Positions 25,708 to 34,170 of a stretch of DNA of 64,000 nt are shown one piece after another. Source of the stretch: JACKDW01 sp964621785 (GTDB lineage: Bacteria > Myxococcota_A > Polyangia > Nannocystales > Nannocystaceae); the NCBI GenBank assembly GCA_964621785.1, contig CAZUPD010000006.1, positions 62,001-126,000 of the forward strand, written 5' to 3'. Within the stretch, counting starts at the first letter, position 1, and every line of letters begins with the position of its first letter. The notes under the pieces were generated by a model that saw only the letters and a program-made list of their open reading frames with translations, did no database searches and had not been told where the DNA came from. A program made the translations under genes and the position numbers.

Positions 25708-26313
25708 ATGACGTGGATCGACACGATTGATCTGACTGCGGCCCGGGGGAAGCTCGCGCAATTGTATGCAAAGATCCGTTCTCCCCGGGGACAGATTGAT
25801 AACATTCTCAAGGCGCACTCGTTGCGCCCGCGCACGCTCGAAGCCCATCTCGCGTTGTACCGTGCCGTGCTCCACAGTCGGCCCCGCGAGCTGACCCCGC
25901 GTGAATGTGAACTGATCGGTGTCTGTGTTTCGCTATGGAACGGATGCACCTACTGTGTTCGCCACCATCTCGCGGGTCTGAAACGGATCCTGGGGAATGA
26001 TGGCGAGCTAGCCGACAGGTTGGTGAAAGCGGCCACACAGCCGGGTGGGGGGCCCGAGCTTTCCGAGCGCGAGCGGGCGTTGTGTCGGTACGCGGAAAAA
26101 CTGACACGGCAGCCGTCCACGATGGCGGCCTCGGACCTCGAACCGTTGCGGAGCATCGGCGTGACCGATGCGGGGATCCTCGAGCTCAACCAAGTTACGG
26201 CATATTTTGCATATGCAAACCGCACGGTGTTGGGGCTCGGAGTGGAGATCGCTGGAGAAGTGCTGGGCGAGCATCCAGATCAAGATAGTGACGAGCCATT
26301 TCGCCACGGATAA
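25708..26313 (+). CDS. Peroxidase-related / carboxymuconolactone decarboxylase-like (AhpD fold) protein
   Basis: 201 residues. The N-terminus MTWIDTIDLTAARGKLAQLY and DNILKAHSLRPRTLEAHLAL are typical of the AhpD-like peroxidase-related group. NGCTYCVRHH at residues ~78-87 is the CxxCxxxH active-site motif, with the reactive Cys pair used in alkylhydroperoxidase-type chemistry. Helices follow to the end (ELNQVTAYFAYANRTVLGLG). In-frame ATGs at 25681 and 25696 are possible but the conserved N-terminus favours 25708. It is divergent from the 982-residue protein gene and ends 4 bases before the convergent propeller gene. Cytoplasmic; physiological substrate unknown. Confidence 0.87.
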   Translation: MTWIDTIDLTAARGKLAQLYAKIRSPRGQIDNILKAHSLRPRTLEAHLALYRAVLHSRPRELTPRECELIGVCVSLWNGCTYCVRHHLAGLKRILGNDGELADRLVKAATQPGGGPELSERERALCRYAEKLTRQPSTMAASDLEPLRSIGVTDAGILELNQVTAYFAYANRTVLGLGVEIAGEVLGEHPDQDSDEPFRHG

Positions 26314-26317
26314 TCGG

Positions 26318-27694
26318 CTAATCGTGGGGATCGCTGACGTTCCCGAGTGCCCAGCCTGTCATGTCCGAGTAGGTGTAGGGTCCGTTGAGCCCTTCGACAA
26401 ACGCCTCGACACTACCCGTATGCGGGTCGAGGACGAAGGCGCCACCTGAATCACCGGCTGTCTGATCGACCATCCAAACGTAGCCATCGAAGTCGATGCT
26501 GGTGCCTGTCGGTTTGCCAATCCCGGGAAGGTCGGTGTGCCAGTTGATGACCGTGGCTTGGTCGGTATCGACCTGCAACACCCCCGAGGGGCTGAGACCC
26601 GCGATCCAGAGGTCACCGTTTTTGTGTTGGGTCATCCCCCGCAACAGACTCGTGAGTCCTGTTGCGACGCTTGTCCAAGTGTTGGTTTCGGGGTCGTAGC
26701 GCTGCAACGTGCCCTCAAATCCGCCGATCCATGCGCGGCCGAGGTTGTCGACGGTCATGCCGTAGGCACTCGGTTGCGGGAGTGGGTGCACCTCGAAGCT
26801 CATGTCTTCTCGATGTACATGCACCAGTGGACCCTCGTCGTAGACGATTCCCCAAAAGTCTCCGTGGGCATCGACGGCTCCCCCGTAGATGCCGTAGATG
26901 CCGGCGATCCCGGGGATCGAAACTTGATCGAGGATTTCACCTGTCTCAGACGACAGTCGGTATACCCACGTATCGTCGCCCTCGGGACCCGAAGTCCAAA
27001 GCTCGATACCCTCGTAGTGCGCGTCGCAGCCCTCTCCGACGATTTCACCTGCGGTCCATGCCGCCGGTCGCGAGCGCGGGGGCAAGAGGGTCGACCAGGC
27101 GATGCACTCGTCATCGCCCCATACGAGCACATCGTCGGGCCCCTGCGATGTGCGGACGACACCGTTGTTGTCGACGTCGGGGCAGCGCTCGGGGTCGGCA
27201 ATGATTTTTGTGACGCTCCCCAAACGGTTGACGACCGCGACATCGCCTTCGAGGTTGACCGACGTGCGGGAAGGACTCTGCGTGAGACCACCGGCGGTTT
27301 TGTAACGCCCCCGCTCGACGCGGCTGCGGGTATCGATCCGTGAAACCGTCCCTTCAGCGGAGTTCGAGATCCATATATGTGTGTACAAGAGATCGGGACC
27401 CGGCCCCGGGCACGGTTCGGGCGACGAGAGGTCGGGGGGCGTACCGAGGTCGAGGCGAATGTCATCGGTCGTCGAACTCGTTGAGGTCCCGGTCGCGGTA
27501 GCTGTACCGACGGTCGGATCGATTGTCGTCTCATCGGGCATGTCGACCGAGACATCTGTCGAGGTCGAGGTTGAGGTGCCTGTGGTGAGGACGTACGAGG
27601 TATGGGCCTGCTCAGACGAGGAGCCACCGCACGCGGCCATGACGAGGCATACCGAGGGTAGACGGAGCAAATGGCGAAGCCGGCGACGCGTCAT
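26318..27694 (-). CDS. Beta-propeller (Vgb-like) lipoprotein
   Basis: 458 residues from the ATG at 27694 (a GTG 12 bases upstream is in frame). LPSVCLVMAACGGSS is the lipobox region, followed by a Thr/Ser/Asp linker. The body shows repeated four-strand blades with the streptogramin-lyase/NHL pattern: IWISNSAEGTVSRIDTRSR, AYGMTVDNLGRAWIGGFEGT, MTQHKNGDLWIAGLSPSGVL, TGTSIDFDGYVWMVD. Catalytic residues of streptogramin lyase cannot be claimed, so a binding or structural surface protein is likelier. It converges on the AhpD-like gene and diverges from the Ig-like protein gene. Confidence 0.85.
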   Translation of the reverse strand: MTRRRLRHLLRLPSVCLVMAACGGSSSEQAHTSYVLTTGTSTSTSTDVSVDMPDETTIDPTVGTATATGTSTSSTTDDIRLDLGTPPDLSSPEPCPGPGPDLLYTHIWISNSAEGTVSRIDTRSRVERGRYKTAGGLTQSPSRTSVNLEGDVAVVNRLGSVTKIIADPERCPDVDNNGVVRTSQGPDDVLVWGDDECIAWSTLLPPRSRPAAWTAGEIVGEGCDAHYEGIELWTSGPEGDDTWVYRLSSETGEILDQVSIPGIAGIYGIYGGAVDAHGDFWGIVYDEGPLVHVHREDMSFEVHPLPQPSAYGMTVDNLGRAWIGGFEGTLQRYDPETNTWTSVATGLTSLLRGMTQHKNGDLWIAGLSPSGVLQVDTDQATVINWHTDLPGIGKPTGTSIDFDGYVWMVDQTAGDSGGAFVLDPHTGSVEAFVEGLNGPYTYSDMTGWALGNVSDPHD

Positions 27695-27820
27695 CGACGC
27701 AGTCACGGTGGCATAGATGTACTGGCAAGCGCAACTTCTCGGGACGAAGGATCTTGCAGGCGCACACCAAGCTCACGGCGATTCGCCTGCTGCAACATCT
27801 TGGGTTGGCGGACGAACACC

Positions 27821-29614
27821 ATGCCCGCGATGAACTCACCCGCCATGTCCCCGTGTTTGTCCTGTCCACGTTGTTGCAGCTGCACCTGCCCGTTTCGCAC
27901 TCACAAGTTGCCAGCGGCCTGGGCCCTCGGCTTGATCCTCGCGGGGGTGTTGGCCCCCAATACCGGCTGTATCGCCGATCCCGATGCAGATCTGCTCGGA
28001 CCCCACATCGTCCACGCTTCGCCGTGTGTTGGGGACCGGGTCATCGAGGTTTGGCCGCAACTGTCGCTCACATTTTCGGAGCCGATCGATCCGACGACGG
28101 TGACCTCTGGGGCATTGGCCTTGGTCGCGTCCCAACCGGGGCCGGCTTGCGATGCCGAGGGGCGGTGTCAAGACGGTGTATGTGCACAGGGTCGGTGCTG
28201 GCTCGATCCGCTTGCATCCGATGCATCCGATGCATCCGATGACCTCGCCGAGGGGGTGTTTACGGGGGGTGTACCGCTGCGTGCGTGGTGGCCCGAAACG
28301 GGGCGAACACAGTTGAGCATCCAACCACACCTCCCGCTGCAGCCCAACGCTCGCTATCATTTGATTGCAAGTACATTTATCCGAGATGACAACGGTTCGG
28401 CCCTCGTCGTCGGGGAGTCCGGCGTTTGGAGTTGTGGGTTTCAAACTGCCGACCGCACATCCTCCGGGCCGCAGGCACAACTCGTCTGGCCCATGGATGG
28501 AAGTTCTGCCGTTCCGACTGATCTAGCGAGTGTGTGGGTTGTGTTTGAGCGTGCCGTCGAGTGGGATACACAGTCGACCCTCGAGCTTCAAGCAGATGAT
28601 GGTTCAAAGGTCATCTTGCAAAACCCCCGATCGTGTGCGGATGGATTTGAGTTTGATGCGACATGCGTCGCGCTGACCCCCGAACAACCACTGCAGCCAG
28701 GTACCCACTACCGACCGGGGGCGGGCACGTTTCTCGATGAAATGGGGAGGGGGGCGATCGCTCCCGCAGCCGATGTGTCGGGCTTTCGTACGGGTGCGGG
28801 TCCACTCGTGGAGGGTTCGAGTCTCGCCGGTCTGAGTCTGTCCCAGCAGGGGCCTTGCTTGATGCTACAACGATCGACGCCCGAAGCGATCGCCGTGTCG
28901 ATACAGAGTGATGTGGATGCATGGCCGGCGATCCATCATCTCGGTTCGGGTTTTGAGATGGCGATCCGGACAGGTCCTGAAGTCATGGCGGGTGGGCGGC
29001 AGCTCGTGTCGGTGTCGGCAATTGATCTCGCGGGCCGCGAGGTGGGGACGTTTCGAGAATTGATCTCGGTGCCGGTTTTGTTTCCCGAGTTGGTGATCAC
29101 CGAAGTCTTGGCCAATCCCCGGGGTCCGGAACCTGGGGCGGAATACGTGGAGGTCTTGGATATCCGAACGTCGGGCGAGCCGCTGACCATCAGCGGCCTG
29201 TGGCTCGCCGATTTGTCGTGGCAGGATGTTCAGGCCGAGCTTGCACAGGGCGAGACGCCGGGCGATCCTGTTCCCGAGTTTGTCAGCGAGCCCGGTCAGT
29301 ACACCCTGATCGTCGGCAGTGGATTTGTCGACCGGGGCAATGCCGATCCGCCTCCCATGCCCCAAACGGCCATCGTAACCCTCGCCTCTTCCCTCGGGGA
29401 CGGTGGTCTCACCAATGCCGGTGAGCCGGTGACTCTGTATGTCGCAGCGCCCCATCCGGTGCTCATCAGTCGCTACGGGGATCATCTCCAGGCGTCGGGG
29501 TCGGGGTTCAACGGGCGTGCGTTCGTCCGTCGAGATCCGTTGGCCTGTGATGTCGCAAGTGCGTGGCAGATTTCGGCGGATGGTTCGACGCCGGGCTGGT
29601 CGGATCCTGGGTAG
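27821..29614 (+). CDS. Surface protein with Ig-like (Big_5) and lamin-tail domains
   Basis: About 597 residues. A hydrophobic segment WALGLILAGVLAPNTGC ends in a lipobox-like NTGC, so it is probably a lipoprotein. Two Big_5-type Ig-like domains follow: SLTFSEPIDPTTVTSGALAL and, later, AVPTDLASVWVVFERAVEWD. A lamin-tail domain starts at LVITEVLANPRGPEPGAEYV and includes YTLIVGSGFVDRGNADPPP. Big_5 plus lamin-tail is a common layout of extracellular myxobacterial proteins. The start is doubtful: the residues before the signal (MSPCLSCPRCCSCTCP) are oddly Cys-rich and a TTG closer to the signal is possible. recD2 begins 37 bases after its stop. Confidence 0.75.
   Translation: MPAMNSPAMSPCLSCPRCCSCTCPFRTHKLPAAWALGLILAGVLAPNTGCIADPDADLLGPHIVHASPCVGDRVIEVWPQLSLTFSEPIDPTTVTSGALALVASQPGPACDAEGRCQDGVCAQGRCWLDPLASDASDASDDLAEGVFTGGVPLRAWWPETGRTQLSIQPHLPLQPNARYHLIASTFIRDDNGSALVVGESGVWSCGFQTADRTSSGPQAQLVWPMDGSSAVPTDLASVWVVFERAVEWDTQSTLELQADDGSKVILQNPRSCADGFEFDATCVALTPEQPLQPGTHYRPGAGTFLDEMGRGAIAPAADVSGFRTGAGPLVEGSSLAGLSLSQQGPCLMLQRSTPEAIAVSIQSDVDAWPAIHHLGSGFEMAIRTGPEVMAGGRQLVSVSAIDLAGREVGTFRELISVPVLFPELVITEVLANPRGPEPGAEYVEVLDIRTSGEPLTISGLWLADLSWQDVQAELAQGETPGDPVPEFVSEPGQYTLIVGSGFVDRGNADPPPMPQTAIVTLASSLGDGGLTNAGEPVTLYVAAPHPVLISRYGDHLQASGSGFNGRAFVRRDPLACDVASAWQISADGSTPGWSDPG
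28214..28240 (+). repeat. Three tandem copies of a 9-bp repeat
   Basis: GCATCCGAT repeated exactly three times in frame, coding for Ala-Ser-Asp three times within the loop between the first Ig-like strands of the surface protein. A slippage site. Confidence 0.85.
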
Positions 29615-29638
29615 ATCGTGCCTATACAATCAACCTAC

Positions 29639-29654
29639 AGGAGGTGAGCTCGTG
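29639..29654 (+). promoter_or_regulatory. Strong ribosome binding site setting a GTG start for recD2
   Basis: AGGAGGT at 29639-29645 lies 6 bases before the GTG at 29652. It decides the start: upstream in-frame starts would overlap the end of the previous gene and give an Arg-rich extension foreign to RecD2. Confidence 0.85.
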
Positions 29655-31976
29655 GGGCCGATCTGCAAAATTGTGCTTCTCAATACGTCCGCGATCGACG
29701 ATGCTTGGCCCACCTTGGACCAGAGCGAACCTCGCCCGCGGCCGGCCTGGGCGGTCGAAGCCGAAGATGAAACGCCCGAACGCGTGCACGCGCGTGTGTC
29801 GAGTACCGTCTATCACGACCCACGCACACGCTACACGGTGCTGCGCGTGTTTCCCAAGGGGACTGCCGAGATCGCGACCTGGGTCGGGCGCACGACCGGG
29901 GTCGAAGATGGGGCCGATGTCACAGCCTCGGGCGAGTGGGCGATGCATCCGGTGCACGGCAAACAGTTCGCGTTTCGCAACTTGGTCGTGCAACAGCCGA
30001 GTACGGTCGAGGGGATCACCCGACGACTCGAGAAATATCCGGGGCTAGGCAAGGACAAGGCGGCAAAGATCGTCAACCGGTTTGGCACCGATACCCTCAA
30101 GTTGCTCGACAGTCAGCCCAGCCGTTTGCTCGAGGTTCCGGGGATCGGCAAAAAAACCCTTGAAACTGTGCTCTCGCACCACCAACAGCGCACCGGTCCG
30201 GTCGCCGAGGTCGAAAACCTGCTCATCGAGTTGGATATCCCGGCCTACTTGGCAGGGACCATCGTCCAGTGCTACCGCGACCGTGCGATCAACATGATCC
30301 GCGAACATCCCTACCGCTTGGCCAAGGATGTGCGCGGGGTCGGGTTTTTGACGGCCGACCGAATCGCCCGGGCGCTCGGGGTGAGTCTCGAAAGCGACGA
30401 CCGGATCGATGCGGGGTTGTTGTACACCCTCGAACGCGCCGAAAATGATGGTCACTGTGCCCTGCCGCTCGACCGCTTGGTCCACAACACCAGCCGCCTG
30501 CTCGAACTGCCAGGTCCGCGGATTCGCGAAGGAGTCGAGCGGCTGATCGCCGCCGGCGATTTGGAATTCGAACAGCGCGATGAACAGGCGATGGGACTGG
30601 TATTCCCGCGTCGCCATGTATCGGCCGAACAGGCGGTTGCGCGGATGTTGGTCGATCTGGCGGTGACCCACCGGCACACGTGGAAGATGGTGAAATTGCC
30701 GAGTGAGCTCAGTCCGGGCCAGGTCGCGGCTGTGCACGCGGTAGCGAAGTCGGGATTCACGGTGTTGACGGGGGGGCCGGGGACCGGCAAGAGCACTGTG
30801 ACACGCCAGGTCATCGAGCTCGCGGTGGAAAACGGTGAGGAGTTGTTGCTCGCAGCACCCACGGGCAGGGCGGCCAAGCGCCTGGCCGAAGCGACCGGTA
30901 AAAAGGCGACGACCATTCACCGTCTGCTCGAGATCCAGGGCAACGGGATGGGTTTTAGTTACAACGAAACCAACCCGCTGCCACAGGGGCTCTTGATCAT
31001 CGACGAAGCGTCGATGCTCGACCTTTCGCTTGCGCATGCATTGTTTTCTGCACTCACACCCGAGCACCGGCTGTTGTTGGTCGGCGATATCGATCAGTTG
31101 CCTTCAGTCGGTCCGGGAAATGTCCTGCGGGACATCATCGAAATTGCCGACCAGCCGGGCAGTGTCATTCCGGTGGTTCGCCTCAACCAAATATTCCGCC
31201 AGGCCGAGGGTTCGTCGATCGTCCGCAACGCCCACCGGATCCTCGCAGGTGAGGTGTTGCAGTCCGATCCGGCCGGTGACACCCCGGGGCAGTTTTATGT
31301 GATCACGGCCCGTGATGCTCAACGCGCCCACGATTTGGTGATGCGGGTGGCAGCCGTCCGGGCGCCCGAGGCCTACAACCTCGATCCCCAGCAGGATGTG
31401 CAGATCCTGTGTCCGATGCACAAGGGGCGGGCAGGGACGTTTGCGTTCAATCGCGCCCTTCAGGCGCAATACACCGCCGGTCAGCCGGAAATCGAGTTAC
31501 CGGCCATCGGGCGTCATGAGCCGCGATTGTTCCGTCTCGGAGACCGGGTGATGCAGACGCGAAACGACCACGAGCGGGGTGTGTTCAACGGGGATGTCGG
31601 TGTGGTGGTCGCCGTCGATCCAGACAACAACACGCTTGTGGTCGATGTCGAGGGCACACCAATCGCCTACGACCCAAAACAACTCGGAGCGCTGTCACTG
31701 GCCTATGCGGTCTCGATCCACAAAAGCCAAGGGAGCGAGTTTCCGGCGGTGGTCGTTCCAATTTTGGCAGAGCACCACGTGATGTTGCGCCGCAACCTCC
31801 TGTATACCGCGGTGACCCGGGCCAAAAAGCTGTGTGTGGTGGTTGGCGACCCGCGGGCGGTGGCTCAGGCGATTCGCCGAGCTGACGCGACACGAAGGTT
31901 TACCGGCCTCGGCGGTCGGCTGCAGCAGGTTTTGGCCTGTGCCCTGGGCGAGTCACAGTGGATCGACGTCGACTAG
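29652..31976 (+). CDS. recD2: RecD2-type ATP-dependent 5'-3' DNA helicase
   Basis: 774 residues, close to the usual RecD2 size. An N-terminal OB-like part is followed by helix-hairpin-helix motifs (YPGLGKDKAAKIVNRFG, VPGIGKKTLETVLSHH), the mark of RecD2 as against RecBCD-bound RecD. The SF1B motor has Walker A GGPGTGKST near 373, motif II IIDEASMLD, LVGDIDQLPSVGPG, NQIFRQ and, near 685, VSIHKSQGSEFP, ending LYTAVTRAKKLCVVVGDP. The protein unwinds DNA with 5'-3' polarity in repair; no recB or recC is nearby, as expected for RecD2. Start set by the AGGAGGT upstream. Confidence 0.95.
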   Translation: MGPICKIVLLNTSAIDDAWPTLDQSEPRPRPAWAVEAEDETPERVHARVSSTVYHDPRTRYTVLRVFPKGTAEIATWVGRTTGVEDGADVTASGEWAMHPVHGKQFAFRNLVVQQPSTVEGITRRLEKYPGLGKDKAAKIVNRFGTDTLKLLDSQPSRLLEVPGIGKKTLETVLSHHQQRTGPVAEVENLLIELDIPAYLAGTIVQCYRDRAINMIREHPYRLAKDVRGVGFLTADRIARALGVSLESDDRIDAGLLYTLERAENDGHCALPLDRLVHNTSRLLELPGPRIREGVERLIAAGDLEFEQRDEQAMGLVFPRRHVSAEQAVARMLVDLAVTHRHTWKMVKLPSELSPGQVAAVHAVAKSGFTVLTGGPGTGKSTVTRQVIELAVENGEELLLAAPTGRAAKRLAEATGKKATTIHRLLEIQGNGMGFSYNETNPLPQGLLIIDEASMLDLSLAHALFSALTPEHRLLLVGDIDQLPSVGPGNVLRDIIEIADQPGSVIPVVRLNQIFRQAEGSSIVRNAHRILAGEVLQSDPAGDTPGQFYVITARDAQRAHDLVMRVAAVRAPEAYNLDPQQDVQILCPMHKGRAGTFAFNRALQAQYTAGQPEIELPAIGRHEPRLFRLGDRVMQTRNDHERGVFNGDVGVVVAVDPDNNTLVVDVEGTPIAYDPKQLGALSLAYAVSIHKSQGSEFPAVVVPILAEHHVMLRRNLLYTAVTRAKKLCVVVGDPRAVAQAIRRADATRRFTGLGGRLQQVLACALGESQWIDVD

Positions 31977-32354
31977 GTCGACTCGGTTCGCAAATCGCAA
32001 GTGCAACTGCGTTTTGCAAACCGCGACTGGCCAACTATCCCGTTGCGGTGACGCGCGAGAAAACCCGGTTGCCGTCATTCGCCACTTCAAGCGTGGTGAT
32101 GCGTTTGGGCGATGTCGCCTCTTGAAGGTTGGTCGCGCTGCCACCGCTGAGGTTCGACAAAAGCGAATCGGTCAATTCCCCGGTTCCCGCCAGTGCGAGA
32201 AAACCCTGGCTGCGGGAGTCTGGTTTTTTGCACGTGCACGCAACCGAAGTAGGTTTATGTAGCCAGCCGCCGGTCCTTGAATAGGCATGAAACACGACAG
32301 TGTGTGCAGACCGATGTCGACCAGACTTGACGAATCGGACATGTGGCGACAATC
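31977..32354. other. 378-base intergenic region with a possible gene remnant
   Basis: Between recD2 and the MACPF-like lipoprotein gene. The plus strand shows no gene. On the minus strand the stretch 32035-32220 reads like the C-terminal end of a protein (listed separately). The rest is featureless to me. Confidence 0.5.
32035..32220 (-). pseudogene. Possible gene remnant (C-terminal coding-like fragment without a start)
   Basis: In this frame the minus strand encodes about 60 residues ending at a TAG, including GFLALAGTGELTDSLLSNLS and ITTLEVANDGNRVFSRVTAT. Composition is protein-like (few Arg, alternating hydrophobics) and third codon positions are mostly G or C, as in the real genes here, unlike typical shadow frames. 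Only a TTG 130 bases further upstream could start it, through an unconvincing sequence. It may be the tail of a decayed gene or chance. Confidence 0.3.
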
Positions 32355-34031
32355 ATGTTGTCGATGTCTCGAGTGTGTACCGCCCACTGGATGTATTGCC
32401 TAGCGTTCATTTGTACAGGCGCAGTTGCCTGTGCAAAGTCCGGTCCCCAGTCCCAGCCGGACCGTAGCCCCGAAACGTCAACTTCGCAAAACGTGACCCA
32501 AGCCCCGAGTATCAATGCTGTCGCCTGCGAAGAACTTCCGGCCTTTACTCCTGCGACTTCGTTCTCCGGGCCGGTGGTGCCGGGCCAGGTGATCCCGATC
32601 GGAGCTGCGGTCGACCCGGTCACCGGCAATGCCTATGACGGTGTGCTGTGTGTCGAGGTCGACCACAGCATCACTGCGTCCGAACAGACCAAAAGCGAGC
32701 TCGCGGTGCGGTTTGCCCCCGGGCAAGAACAGCTCGCCGGGCAACTCGACATCCCCCCCAGCGCGGCGTTCAAAATTGGACTGTGGCGTGCGGATTCCAC
32801 AGCCAAATTTCTACACGACCAGCGGTTTGCCCCCGGGGCTGTGTTTGCCGTGGTCCATCAGTCTGTGCGTACGCAAGTAACCGGTCCGCGGGTGACCGGG
32901 CTCAAGGACTTTGCCCGGCAAATGCTCCAGGCCGGTGATTACGCGCGTTTTATTCGCCGGTGCGGAAGTGGATTTGTCTCGGCCATCGAAAAGGGGGGCG
33001 ACTTCTACATCGTGGTCGAGTTTGTCGAAACGAATAGCGAACAGCGGACAGATATCGAATACATCCTGACGGCACCGAGTGGCGGTGGCGTCGAGGATCA
33101 ACTCGATCGCGTGCGCGAGTTGATGGGTAACCACCGGCACAAGATCCACGTGTTGCGTCAGGGGGGAGCCGGAAACCTCGAGGCGCTGTCGTTCGATAGC
33201 TTGGTCGACCTCGCCAAGCAACTGCCGCAAACCCTCGAACGTGCGCCACGGATCAGGCGGTTTCTCGCCAGTCCATACCAAGTGGTCGAGGCCTTCCCCT
33301 CGCAGATCATCGATCGCTACAACAGTGCTTATACAACATTGTCACAACTCGGGTCGCGCTATCTCGCAGCCGCCGGGCGCGAGCAGGTACTTGCAACCTA
33401 CACCAGTGTGTTGGGGGTGTTGGCCCCGGATTACGGGCGGTTTCCGGCCGGATCCGAAGCGGCCTGTGCCGAGGCCAAGACGATGGTCGCCGACGCGCGC
33501 AGGGCTGCTCACGAGGAGGTTGTCGCCCTCGAAAAAGCAGCCCGCTCGTGTATCAACGACCGCAGTGCCGATACCTGCTTCAGCAGCGATGCCTGCCAGG
33601 TTCCACCACCTGTACCAACGGATATGCCCGAATTGCCTCCGTCCTGTCAGCGGTCCTGTGGGTTCGACGCGGGAACCATCATCGAGCCGCTCAAGTCCGA
33701 GCCGGTCACGACCAAGGTCAGCTGCAAGGGGCTGATCCCCGAGTCGGATTACGTCGCCGAGCTGACGGTGGGGGAAGTCGTCGTCACCCGCACGTGTACC
33801 GATGCCAAGGGTAAGCCGATGCCGATCGAGGTTAGTGGCGGGTTTGGGTCCAACGATGAGGCGTTCGCTGTGAAGGCCGGCAATACAGTGCTTCCGATCG
33901 CACCGATGCCCTACGAATTCACCGTTCCGGGCACGGGGAACGTCGAAATCCCCCTCACGCTGCGCAACGCAGTCGGCGACAAGGGGTGTGTGTACAAGGT
34001 CAACGGCAAGGTCTCGATCCGGCCCAAATAA
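32355..34031 (+). CDS. Lipoprotein with possible MACPF-like signature
   Basis: 558 residues. The N-terminus (YCLAFICTGAVACAKS) is a lipoprotein signal; in-frame starts at 32343 (GTG) and 32364 (ATG) are alternatives. A Ser/Thr/Gln linker follows. Around 190-220, AGDYARFIRRCGSGFVSAIE then KGGDFYIVVEF resembles the MACPF/CDC core (usual form Y..F....G.H[FY]......GG). The C-terminal third has Cys pairs (CFSSDACQVPPPVPTDMPEL, CQRSCGF) and an Ig-like or beta end (GNVEIPLTLRNAVGDKGCVY). If correct, it would be a surface-anchored relative of pore-forming proteins; structural prediction would decide. Unknown otherwise. Confidence 0.65.
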   Translation: MLSMSRVCTAHWMYCLAFICTGAVACAKSGPQSQPDRSPETSTSQNVTQAPSINAVACEELPAFTPATSFSGPVVPGQVIPIGAAVDPVTGNAYDGVLCVEVDHSITASEQTKSELAVRFAPGQEQLAGQLDIPPSAAFKIGLWRADSTAKFLHDQRFAPGAVFAVVHQSVRTQVTGPRVTGLKDFARQMLQAGDYARFIRRCGSGFVSAIEKGGDFYIVVEFVETNSEQRTDIEYILTAPSGGGVEDQLDRVRELMGNHRHKIHVLRQGGAGNLEALSFDSLVDLAKQLPQTLERAPRIRRFLASPYQVVEAFPSQIIDRYNSAYTTLSQLGSRYLAAAGREQVLATYTSVLGVLAPDYGRFPAGSEAACAEAKTMVADARRAAHEEVVALEKAARSCINDRSADTCFSSDACQVPPPVPTDMPELPPSCQRSCGFDAGTIIEPLKSEPVTTKVSCKGLIPESDYVAELTVGEVVVTRTCTDAKGKPMPIEVSGGFGSNDEAFAVKAGNTVLPIAPMPYEFTVPGTGNVEIPLTLRNAVGDKGCVYKVNGKVSIRPK

Positions 34032-34053
34032 CATCGGGTTGAGCCCGATCGTT

Positions 34054-34134
34054 TGTATGCGCAAATACGCGTGTCCACCGAAAAGATCCGGAGGAATGAC
34101 CGGTCGGACGCCGAGATGCGTGTTTGCGCATACA
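34054..34134. repeat. Long inverted repeat upstream of the BASS transporter gene
   Basis: Arms 34054-34072 (TGTATGCGCAAATACGCGT) and 34116-34134 (ATGCGTGTTTGCGCATACA) match at 17 of 19 positions as an inverted repeat, with a 43-base spacer. It fills most of the gap between the lipoprotein stop (34031) and the transporter start (34171). Could be two operator half-regions or a cruciform; there is no T-run after it, so it is not a standard terminator. Confidence 0.75.
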
Positions 34135-34170
34135 TACGTCTGCTCGTCGCAAGTGGTACCCTCCGGGTAG

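Noticed and set aside
25549..25875. N-terminal extension of the 982-residue protein
   Set aside because: Arg/His-rich with no structure and crossing the divergent promoter region into the neighbouring gene; the ATG at 25548 is preferred.
26537..27343. Plus-strand frame opposite the beta-propeller gene
   Set aside because: Mirror of the propeller blades, no recognisable content.
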